5,981 nt of DNA, taken from positions 2,238 to 8,218 of the forward strand of contig DJUJ01000170.1 of the NCBI GenBank assembly GCA_002438345.1. Direction: 5' to 3'. Under the pieces are notes generated by a model, which worked only from the letters and a program-made list of their open reading frames with translations, had not been told where the DNA came from and ran no database searches. Every line of letters starts with the position of its first letter. Position 1 is the stretch's first letter. The translations under genes were made by a program, and so were the position numbers. This document shows positions 1 to 5,425 of the stretch, piece after piece. The stretch is from Paenibacillus sp. UBA6285. Lineage in GTDB: Bacteria; Bacillota; Bacilli; Paenibacillales; Paenibacillaceae.

Positions 1-29
1 CCCCTTCAGTATCGACAAATGATTTAGTT

Positions 30-64
30 GAGGCCGCTTCCTACCATTCTTAAGAAGCGGCCTC
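30..64 (-). terminator. Stem-loop after the GsiB-like gene, possible terminator
   Basis: A perfect 11-bp GC-rich inverted repeat (GAGGCCGCTTC at 30-40 and its complement at 54-64) encloses a 13-nt loop. It starts 39 nt after the stop codon of the binding-protein gene, where an operon terminator would be expected. The tail on the minus strand is AT-rich but has no clean run of U, and the plus-strand tail is not better, so the stem could instead be an mRNA-stabilising 3' hairpin or serve a convergent gene outside the window. Confidence 0.55.
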
Positions 65-103
65 GTTCAATTCTTGGGGAATAATTCTTACATTTGTTTA
101 GCG

Positions 104-1708
104 TTATTTCACTTCTGCATTAAGGACATTAATGGAACCATCCGGGAAGACTTTGACACCTTCCAGATTCGATCTTTTGCCTGAGATGATTTGGTCAACG
201 CCCATGAATGCCCACGGAGCATCTTCCCATACTGTTTTTTGAATATTTGCATAAATGGATTTAGCCGCTTCTGGATCAACAGATTTGTTCGCTTCAGCGA
301 TCCATTTATCTACATTTTCATTTTTGTAATAAGCTGTATTCGAGCCAGCAGGTGGGAACATTTCACTACTGAACAAACCTCTAGTAGCGCCATCTGCATC
401 ACCGGAAGAAGGAGACCAGCTGACATACCACATTTGAATTTTTGCTTCTTCAGGCGTTTTAGCAGCGTTAATTTGGTCGGACAATGTACCGCCTTCCATG
501 GACTTCACTTCTACTTTAATGCCTACAAGTGCCAGTTGTTGTTGGATGAATTGCATACCCTTCATAGTTTCGGATTCATTCTCACCCCAAATTTCGGTTT
601 CGAATCCGTCTGGATATCCCGCTTCAGCAAGCAATTGTTTAGCTTTTTCAATGTCATAGTCATAACCTGTTTGTGGAGAATAATATTGTGTTTTGGAAGA
701 CATCGTGGAATCAAGCTTAGCGCCAAGACCCGATTTCACAACCTTGATATACGCTTCTTTGTTGATAGCATAGTTAATGGCTTGACGTACCTTCACATCA
801 TCGAATGGCTTTTTCATTGTGTTCAACGTTACATAACGAACGATGGTAGAATCAATGGTATCTACGATAATACCTTCTAGACCTTCAACCTCAGTTACTT
901 GCTCGGTTGGCATTGGATAGATGAAATCAGCCTCGCCGGTTTTTAACATCGCAATCCGTGATCCATTCTCTGGTACAGGTCTAAAAGTCACACTGTCCAC
1001 TTTCGGCAACCCTTTTTGCCAGTAATCAGGATTCTTCTCGACAACTAGTCGATCGCCTTGCACCCACTCTTTGAACTTAAATGGGCCAGTACCTACAGGC
1101 ATTTTTGAAATATCGGCACCGTTCTCTGTTAGAGCCTTCGGGCTAATGATCGGCGCCATCGCAACCTTATTTAAAAATGCATTGTACGGCTCACTAAGTG
1201 TAATAACTACTGTTTTGGCATCAGGAGTCTCCACTTTGGCTACCTTTGCGAAGCTTTTGCGCAGTCTAAGATTGTTCTTCTCATCTTGAATACGGGCGAT
1301 GTTTACTTTAACCGCTTCAGCATTAAAGTCAGTACCGTCTTGGAATTTAACATTCTCTTGCAACGTGAACGTGTAAACCAACCCGTCTTTACTTATGGAA
1401 TGGCTTGCGGCAAGAACAGGAACTACGTTCATATTCTCATCAAAACCCATTAGACCTTCGTACATCGTTCTGGCAGCGCTAATTGAATGTGTATCGCTTG
1501 CGTTATGTGGGTCCAGCGTAATAAAGTTAGAATTGATGGCAATTACAATGTCTTTATCATTTTTTGTAGTTGGGGTGCTAGTTTCAGTTCCACCAGCGGT
1601 ATTGCCGCCTTGTCCCTCGTTGCTCGCTTTGTTGCCGCACCCTGCAGTCATGACTACTGTAATAAGCAGCAGCATGAACATTGACCATACTTTTCCTTTT
1701 GCTTTCAT
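104..1708 (-). CDS. gsiB: ABC transporter substrate-binding lipoprotein, GsiB-like (SBP family 5)
   Basis: Extracytoplasmic solute-binding protein of an oligopeptide/glutathione-type ABC importer, 534 aa and predicted to be lipid-anchored on the outer face of the membrane. A hydrophobic signal peptide (residues 7-23) ends in the lipobox TAGC with Cys24, followed by a Gly/Thr/Ser/Asn-rich linker to about residue 50. The family 5 (PF00496) fold follows, with YTFTLQENVKFQDGTDFNA (112-130) and VGTGPFKFKEW (205-215). From memory, the motifs SNFITLDP (60-67), PFDDVKVRQAINYAIN (301-316) and WSPSSGDAD (431-439) resemble E. coli GsiB, so glutathione or a small peptide is a reasonable ligand, but this is inferred. 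The start at 1708 is preferred because AAAGGGGAG lies 7 nt upstream. An in-frame ATG at 1765 lacks a ribosome binding site and would put 19 extra residues before the signal peptide. No transporter membrane or ATPase gene is in the window. Confidence 0.9.
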   Translation of the reverse strand: MKAKGKVWSMFMLLLITVVMTAGCGNKASNEGQGGNTAGGTETSTPTTKNDKDIVIAINSNFITLDPHNASDTHSISAARTMYEGLMGFDENMNVVPVLAASHSISKDGLVYTFTLQENVKFQDGTDFNAEAVKVNIARIQDEKNNLRLRKSFAKVAKVETPDAKTVVITLSEPYNAFLNKVAMAPIISPKALTENGADISKMPVGTGPFKFKEWVQGDRLVVEKNPDYWQKGLPKVDSVTFRPVPENGSRIAMLKTGEADFIYPMPTEQVTEVEGLEGIIVDTIDSTIVRYVTLNTMKKPFDDVKVRQAINYAINKEAYIKVVKSGLGAKLDSTMSSKTQYYSPQTGYDYDIEKAKQLLAEAGYPDGFETEIWGENESETMKGMQFIQQQLALVGIKVEVKSMEGGTLSDQINAAKTPEEAKIQMWYVSWSPSSGDADGATRGLFSSEMFPPAGSNTAYYKNENVDKWIAEANKSVDPEAAKSIYANIQKTVWEDAPWAFMGVDQIISGKRSNLEGVKVFPDGSINVLNAEVK

Positions 1709-1804
1709 TTTTACACTCCCCTTTAGAAACGATGTATTAGAAAAGCTCCCAGTCCAATTATTCATGAGACTTGAAGATTATTCTCGATCCTTATATCAGA
1801 CCTC
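1709..1804 (-). other. Asparaginase/GsiB-like intergenic gap
   Basis: This 96-bp gap holds the strong ribosome binding site of the binding-protein gene (AAAGGGGAG, 1716-1724). I see no stable hairpin followed by a T-run and no convincing pair of promoter hexamers. Transcription from the asparaginase gene therefore probably continues into the binding-protein gene. A weak internal promoter cannot be excluded. Confidence 0.4.
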
Positions 1805-2800
1805 TCATTGGAATACAGCACGGCGCTCGCCTACAACAGTACCGCCATCATTAACAATAGTGTTCGGCACGAGTGCGTATAAACGATCAATCGTATCTTG
1901 ATTGCTATAGCTTAAACGTTCCAGAATCGATGCGATGATACAAGGCCAGACTTGCTCAGATCCATCGGATACTTTTAGCGAGATACCGATTCGTTCCTTT
2001 CGAAGTCCAATACCATATACACCTTTAGCGCCGCCCTTGGCCGTCAGATTATCATCCTTTAGAAGCTCAGAGCAGACGAATTTCGTATCTGCAATCATCA
2101 CCGGGTTATCGTTCATAAGCTTTGCAGTCACAGCAGCTGCGTTGCGTATTTCAATATCCTCGATTAAATCAGGACAGGCTAGCTTTAAATATGAATAAGC
2201 GATTTTGTGCAGTGGAAGTGCGAAGATAGGTAGGCCACAGCCATCAATCCCTTGAGGAATGGATTCCTTCGGTACTTCAGCAATATAGGCCATGATCTCA
2301 AGGATCTCCTGTTGCACGGGATGGTTAGGCTCATAATAAGTATTTATATCCCAACCCATATATTTGCTAAGGCCCATTAATCCAGCATGCTTACCTGAGC
2401 AATTATGAAAGATTTTACGAGTGGGCTCATTCGCCCGATGGCGCTCCGCTTTGGCTTCCTCATTCAGTGGGTATGTAGAACAGCAATGAAATCCCTCTTC
2501 TTTTAATCCCATTTTTTGAAAAAGAGATTCAAGTGCTTCAATATGAAAGGCCTCTCCCCGATGCGAAGCAGTAAAGAGTGAGGCTTCCTTACTCGTCAAA
2601 CCATAAACTTCATCGATCCGACGCTTCATAACCGGTAAAGCTTGGAATGGTTTAGCAGCTGAACGAAGATAGGTCATATGCTCCGGATTACCTGCTTTAT
2701 ATAAAATGTTACCTTTCACATCGACTACGCTAACTGCACCATAATGCACATTCTCCAGTAAGCCACCGCGATATTCTTCTACTAAAGTTGTAAACCCCAT
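1805..2800 (-). CDS. L-asparaginase, rhizobial type (asparaginase II family, PF06089)
   Basis: Predicted cytoplasmic amidohydrolase, 331 aa with no signal peptide, releasing ammonia from L-asparagine to give aspartate. It belongs to PF06089, which is unrelated to the bacterial AnsA/AnsB type and to the Ntn-hydrolase type (IaaA). The residues known to matter in the Rhizobium etli enzyme ReAV all have counterparts, mostly shifted by one: Ser47-Ala-Ala-Lys50 (first Ser-Lys pair), Ser79 in TASH, Lys255 in the AKGGAKG segment, and the metal-site residues Cys134 and Lys137 in NCSGKH and Cys188 in DGCGLP. An active enzyme is therefore likely. The start at 2800 is supported by GAGGGAGG 8 nt upstream. 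The gene begins 28 bp after the ROK regulator, with no room for a terminator, so the two are probably co-transcribed. Substrate may be asparagine or a related amide; the neighbouring peptide-type binding protein leaves room for a different natural substrate. Confidence 0.9.
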   Translation of the reverse strand: MGFTTLVEEYRGGLLENVHYGAVSVVDVKGNILYKAGNPEHMTYLRSAAKPFQALPVMKRRIDEVYGLTSKEASLFTASHRGEAFHIEALESLFQKMGLKEEGFHCCSTYPLNEEAKAERHRANEPTRKIFHNCSGKHAGLMGLSKYMGWDINTYYEPNHPVQQEILEIMAYIAEVPKESIPQGIDGCGLPIFALPLHKIAYSYLKLACPDLIEDIEIRNAAAVTAKLMNDNPVMIADTKFVCSELLKDDNLTAKGGAKGVYGIGLRKERIGISLKVSDGSEQVWPCIIASILERLSYSNQDTIDRLYALVPNTIVNDGGTVVGERRAVFQ

Positions 2801-2828
2801 CTATACAACCTCCCTCGATGTAATTATT

Positions 2829-3986
2829 TTAATCCAATGCGAAAAAACGATTTTGCGATAGTAGTCCCGATCCGATAATTACACCATTCTCGTTCAACAT
2901 CGAACGATGAATGGAGAAAGACCCACGAAGGGGTTCCCATATGAAGCGTGAAAGATAGAGCTTCTCGACTGCTTCATAAATATCTGGGAATTTGTCTACG
3001 AGTTCTCCACTCAAGATCACACTATCGGGGTTATACATACATACGACATTGTTGATTGTAATCGCCATATACATGAGCGCACGCTCGATCAAATGAACCG
3101 CCCAATGCTCTCCTGCATCCTTTGCTTCAAATAACTCCTCGATCGTGCGAATCGGACGAATCCGATTGGCTTCTGACAACAATGAACTGATATTTATATA
3201 GGTCTGTAAGCAACCCGCCTTACCGCACTCGCACATCATTCCGTTAGGATCCACTGTCGTATGCCCTATTTCACCAGCACTGTTCATCACCCCGCGATAA
3301 ATCTCTCCCTCGAGAATCATCGCCGAGCCAACGCCTTGCCCGAAGCCCAATAGTGCGGTACGGACAGATCCAACAGCAGCACCTTTGAGGTGTTCAGCAA
3401 GAGCTCTAACTTTCAACTCATTATCTACAGCAATTTCAAAACCTGTTAGTTCCTTTAGGCGTTTAGCTAAGGCTACATTCTTCCATCCAAGCTGAACCGA
3501 GAAGACGACAATACCTTCTTCGTTATTCACAATGCCGGGAAGTCCAACGCCAATACCTACGATACGTGTTCTGTCAATCAGGTGCTGCTGACTCAGTTGT
3601 TCAATCGCTTCATTAATTCGTTCTAGCGTCTTGTCTACACTCTCGTCCGGTATACGTGGGTATTGCCTGCTGCAGAGAAGCTTGCCTTGTAAATCTACGA
3701 TGCCAACATTCATAAGACTGCGATCCAGTTCAACCCCAACCGACAACACAGAAGCGTCAACCATAGCTATCAATGTTGATTTCCGACCTAATCCTGACGA
3801 TACCTGATCCGAATCGAGTAGATATCCTTGCTCAGTTAATTCCCCAACAATTCGACTTACAGTGGTAGGACTCATACCCGTTTGTTTAGCGATGGAAGCG
3901 CGAGAAATCGGTTGTTGGTTTTTAATGATTTCGAAGACCGTCAATCGATTTTGCCGCTTCATAAAATCCTGATCGTGCTTTTTCAC
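2829..3986 (-). CDS. ROK-family transcriptional regulator (NagC/XylR/Mlc type)
   Basis: DNA-binding repressor of the ROK family, 385 aa from the chosen GTG. Residues 13-57 form a winged helix-turn-helix (SRASIAKQTGMSPTTVSRIV). The ROK domain follows, with VGIGVGLPG (143-151), the glycine-rich GFGQGVGSA (214-222) and the zinc site formed by His242 in GEIGH and Cys252, Cys254 and Cys259 in CECGKAGC. Where sugar kinases of the family carry the catalytic Asp in a DNDAN-like motif, this protein reads DNEL (188-191), which fits a regulator that senses a ligand without phosphorylating it. AGGAGA (3993-3998) lies 6 nt before GTG 3986 but directly abuts ATG 3992, so GTG is the better start; ATG 3992 (+2 residues) or ATG 3962 are alternatives. 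As the first gene of the putative operon, it probably controls itself and the downstream asparaginase and binding-protein genes. Its inducer is unknown. Confidence 0.9.
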   Translation of the reverse strand: MKKHDQDFMKRQNRLTVFEIIKNQQPISRASIAKQTGMSPTTVSRIVGELTEQGYLLDSDQVSSGLGRKSTLIAMVDASVLSVGVELDRSLMNVGIVDLQGKLLCSRQYPRIPDESVDKTLERINEAIEQLSQQHLIDRTRIVGIGVGLPGIVNNEEGIVVFSVQLGWKNVALAKRLKELTGFEIAVDNELKVRALAEHLKGAAVGSVRTALLGFGQGVGSAMILEGEIYRGVMNSAGEIGHTTVDPNGMMCECGKAGCLQTYINISSLLSEANRIRPIRTIEELFEAKDAGEHWAVHLIERALMYMAITINNVVCMYNPDSVILSGELVDKFPDIYEAVEKLYLSRFIWEPLRGSFSIHRSMLNENGVIIGSGLLSQNRFFALD

Positions 3987-3999
3987 AGGCATTCTCCTA

Positions 4000-4022
4000 A
4001 TTATTTTCTCCAGTGAATTAAT
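4000..4022. promoter_or_regulatory. Candidate ROK operator, proximal copy
   Basis: The site is an imperfect palindrome with outer arms ATTAnTT and AAnTAAT. It contains the 16-bp element TTATTTTCTCCAGTGA (4001-4016), which recurs with one mismatch at 4102-4117. The AT-rich arms around a non-palindromic centre resemble the general layout of NagC/Mlc operators. The site lies just upstream of the regulator's ribosome binding site, so bound repressor would sit in the leader as a roadblock. Binding is inferred. Confidence 0.4.
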
Positions 4023-4101
4023 CAAACTAATAAAACTATAAAAACAAGAAAATATTCGCAAATTAAGCTGTAATATTGTAATGTTTGACTTGATTTTTTG
4101 T

Positions 4102-4117
4102 TTAATTTCTCCAGTGA
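4102..4117. repeat. Direct repeat, distal copy overlapping the ROK transcript start
   Basis: TTAATTTCTCCAGTGA matches 15 of 16 positions of the element at 4001-4016, in the same orientation and 101 bp away. It covers roughly +3 to +18 of the transcript predicted from the promoter at 4126-4154. That placement suits repression at the start site. It is followed by ATTAAT after a short insertion, so it is less palindromic than the other copy. Confidence 0.55.
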
Positions 4118-4125
4118 TGGGATTA

Positions 4126-4154
4126 ATAATAACGGTTCATCGTTTCAGTGTCAA
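4126..4154 (-). promoter_or_regulatory. SigA-type promoter of the ROK-asparaginase-GsiB operon
   Basis: On the minus strand, TTGACA (4154 to 4149) is a perfect -35 box. It is followed after exactly 17 bp by TATTAT (4131 to 4126), five of six matches to the -10 consensus. Transcription would start near 4119, giving a leader of about 130 nt before the GTG of the regulator. This is the only strong minus-strand promoter I see upstream of the gene. Confidence 0.7.
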
Positions 4155-4184
4155 TATAAATGACATATTTTTTATTCGGAATAA

Positions 4185-4199
4185 ATGAAAGCGGTTAAT
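4185..4199. promoter_or_regulatory. Catabolite-response (cre)-like element
   Basis: The sequence ATGAAAGCGGTTAAT fits the CcpA site pattern WTGNAANCGNWNNCW with one mismatch (A for the late C). Its centre is about 73 bp upstream of the predicted start of the ROK operon transcript. It also lies between that promoter and the right-facing one at 4242. CcpA sites upstream of a -35 box can activate in Firmicutes. A single degenerate site can arise by chance, so this is tentative. Confidence 0.35.
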
Positions 4200-4241
4200 A
4201 TATGATTTTTATAACAAACTCACTCAGTACATAACATAAAC

Positions 4242-4270
4242 TTGACATGAAAATCCAAAACTTATAGCAT
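4242..4270 (+). promoter_or_regulatory. SigA-type promoter facing right, no known gene downstream
   Basis: TTGACA (4242-4247), a perfect -35 box, is followed after 17 bp by TAGCAT (4265-4270), four of six matches to the -10 consensus. Transcription would start near 4277 and run into the unassigned stretch and then antisense to the 3' end of the MgtC-family gene. The region is AT-rich, which raises the chance of fortuitous matches. Confidence 0.45.
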
Positions 4271-4346
4271 AATAGATCCAGTTAAAACTATAAACGGTAA
4301 GATATTGATTTAAAGGGGAAATGTATTAGAATAATGAGAGGTTTGG

Positions 4347-4403
4347 ATGAAAGGTCGAAGCGGATGGTTTGAGAATCTGAGAATTGAAACACGAGTAGAA
4401 TAG
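4347..4403 (+). CDS. Possible 18-residue small ORF
   Basis: An ATG at 4347 opens an 18-codon frame (MKGRSGWFENLRIETRVE) that ends at TAG 4401-4403. GAGAGG (4336-4341) lies 5 nt upstream, which is a proper ribosome binding site. It is about 70 nt downstream of the start predicted for the promoter at 4242. The same frame stays open after the TAG to a TGA at about 4472, within the hairpin, which could mean a decayed longer gene. The surrounding 120 nt are purine-rich on this strand. I do not recognise the peptide. The hydrophilic composition gives no sign of a membrane segment. It may well be non-coding. Confidence 0.25.
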   Translation: MKGRSGWFENLRIETRVE

Positions 4404-4438
4404 TGTGGGATTGATGGTGAAATGGAGGTTGCTCCCGC

Positions 4439-4476
4439 ATCAAAAGTAAGTTCTCTAAAAAGAACCAACTTTTGAT
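4439..4476. other. Long interrupted hairpin beyond the MgtC-family gene
   Basis: A 9-bp outer stem (ATCAAAAGT, 4439-4447, with its complement at 4468-4476) and a 5-bp inner stem (GTTCT, 4450-4454, with AGAAC, 4461-4465) are separated by a symmetric 2x2 internal loop and capped by a 6-nt loop. A further CCG/CGG pairing (4435-4437 with 4478-4480) lies outside one mismatch. The hairpin begins 18 nt after the stop codon of the MgtC-family gene. Neither strand has a T-run afterwards, so it is not a canonical terminator. It could be a 3' processing or stability element, or the end of a small RNA made from the plus strand. Confidence 0.6.
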
Positions 4477-4494
4477 ACGGAGTGTCTTAAACAA

Positions 4495-5157
4495 TTATTG
4501 AAACTCCACTGCCTTAACAGATGCGTCCTCTTGTATCAGTGATAACAATTTTACAGGATTAAACGATTCAGGAAATCTTACGATAATTTCTAAATTCAAT
4601 TCGGATTCAGCACTAATATTTTCAGCGTGAAAGCTTAGAATGGAGATGTTTTTTTCTTCAAGTAGCCCTTGAATTCGACTCATGGCTCCTTCTGTATTAG
4701 ATAGACAGATAACAATCTGTTGGGTTTTCGGTGAGGCCAGCCAACTGTATCGACTATGTAATATCTTTTGCCCAAGTAAGATTAATATGGTTGCTCCTCC
4801 ACCAAGTATATAAAGGCCTGATCCAATCGCCAGCCCCAGCCCCGCCGTTGCCCAAATCCCCGCTGCAGTTGTGAGACCCTTCACTGTGTGTCTTTGCATA
4901 AAAATCATTCCTGCTCCAAGAAATCCAACTCCACTTACTACCTGGGCAGCTATACGTGCGGGATCGAGGGTAAGATTGGGCCAAGCGGATTGATCTTGAA
5001 ATCCATATTTTGAGATGATCATCATGAGTGCAGCACCTAAAGCTACAATAAAATGCGTCCTAACTCCCGCTTCTTTCATTCGGCTTTTTCGTTCAAATCC
5101 AACTAAAACTCCACAAATTCCAGCTCCAACTACACGAAGCAAATATTCAAACTCCAT
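4495..5157 (-). CDS. MgtC/SapB-family membrane protein
   Basis: Integral inner-membrane protein of the MgtC/SapB (YhiD-like) family, 220 aa, close to the usual length of about 220-230. The N-terminal hydrophobic domain has about five membrane segments (roughly 4-21, 34-49, 68-87, 94-113 and 114-131). It carries the family signatures GFERKSRMKEAGVRTH (20-35), DPARIAAQVVSGVGFLGAG (65-83) and KGLTTAAGIWATAGLGLAIG (93-112). Residues about 146-219 form a soluble ACT-like domain (IVICLSNTEGAMSRIQGLL followed by beta strands). In Salmonella, MgtC acts in adaptation to low magnesium and inside macrophages; homologues in free-living bacteria are largely of unknown role, so no specific substrate is claimed. 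The start at 5157 is supported by AAGGAGAGAAGG (5165-5176) ending 7 nt upstream. The gene appears monocistronic: the next gene on the same strand is 508 bp away and has its own promoter. Confidence 0.92.
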   Translation of the reverse strand: MEFEYLLRVVGAGICGVLVGFERKSRMKEAGVRTHFIVALGAALMMIISKYGFQDQSAWPNLTLDPARIAAQVVSGVGFLGAGMIFMQRHTVKGLTTAAGIWATAGLGLAIGSGLYILGGGATILILLGQKILHSRYSWLASPKTQQIVICLSNTEGAMSRIQGLLEEKNISILSFHAENISAESELNLEIIVRFPESFNPVKLLSLIQEDASVKAVEFQ

Positions 5158-5251
5158 ACGTTATCCTTCTCTCCTTATGATATGTATCCCTAAAATGCAG
5201 ACCCTAAATAAAGAGTTTAGCATTACGCAGGATCTTGTTGATATGCTACTT

Positions 5252-5260
5252 ATTGTATCA
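5252..5260 (-). promoter_or_regulatory. Extended -10 promoter of the MgtC-family gene
   Basis: On the minus strand, TGATACAAT is an extended -10 element (TG-N-TACAAT). It predicts a start near 5245 and a leader of about 88 nt. There is no good -35 box at 16-18 bp, which is common for extended -10 promoters. The arms TGATA (5256-5260) and TATCA (5239-5243) form a small inverted repeat across the -10 and start region that could be an operator, but arms of 5 bp are weak evidence. Confidence 0.4.
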
Positions 5261-5425
5261 TAAACGGATTTCCATATTTTCTACTCAAATGAAATGGACA
5301 TGATATTTAACATAGTTTGAGCATGCGCACAGTCACATCTGCAAAGATTTAACTGTGATACCTTTATAGCTGTTACTCCAATAGAGATTTTATAACGCTC
5401 TACAACTAGTGAAAGAGGTGCGTGT
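5261..5425 (+). other. Control region upstream of the flavin oxidoreductase gene
   Basis: This is the rightward half of the divergent intergenic region. A TATAAC (5391-5396) could be a -10 box for the oxidoreductase gene, but no acceptable -35 box pairs with it. The arms TCACA (5333-5337) and TGTGA (5354-5358) make an inverted repeat with a 16-nt spacer. The ribosome binding site GAAAGAGGTG (5411-5420) is clear. Nothing else convincing was found. Confidence 0.3.

Noticed and set aside
191..880. 229-codon open frame on the plus strand opposite the binding-protein gene
   Set aside because: It lies wholly antisense to a well-supported family 5 binding protein, has no recognisable domain, and its Cys/Phe/Ile-rich composition is typical of an antisense shadow.
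1709..1765. 19-residue N-terminal extension of the binding protein
   Set aside because: There is no ribosome binding site before the ATG at 1765, and the extension would bury the lipoprotein signal peptide; the ATG at 1708 has a strong site.
1395..1901. 168-codon open frame on the plus strand across the start of the binding-protein gene
   Set aside because: It is antisense to the signal peptide and to the end of the asparaginase gene, has no family resemblance, and no ribosome binding site is apparent.
4015..4030. XylR-type operator (TTAGTTTG half-site) on the minus strand
   Set aside because: Only one half resembles the XylR pattern and the second half is poor. The adjacent repeated element gives a better operator candidate.
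4288..4494. 68-codon open frame on the minus strand directly after the MgtC-family gene
   Set aside because: It would need a TTG start abutting the preceding stop codon, runs through the hairpin at 4439-4476, and gives a low-complexity hydrophobic product resulting from pyrimidine-rich DNA.
4754..4984. 76-codon open frame overlapping the MgtC-family gene on the same strand
   Set aside because: It is an out-of-frame shadow of conserved membrane segments of the MgtC-family protein.
5158..5260. Magnesium-sensing (M-box-type) leader before the MgtC-family gene
   Set aside because: The predicted leader is only about 88 nt and I see no long conserved helices or terminator/antiterminator pair, so a riboswitch is not supported.
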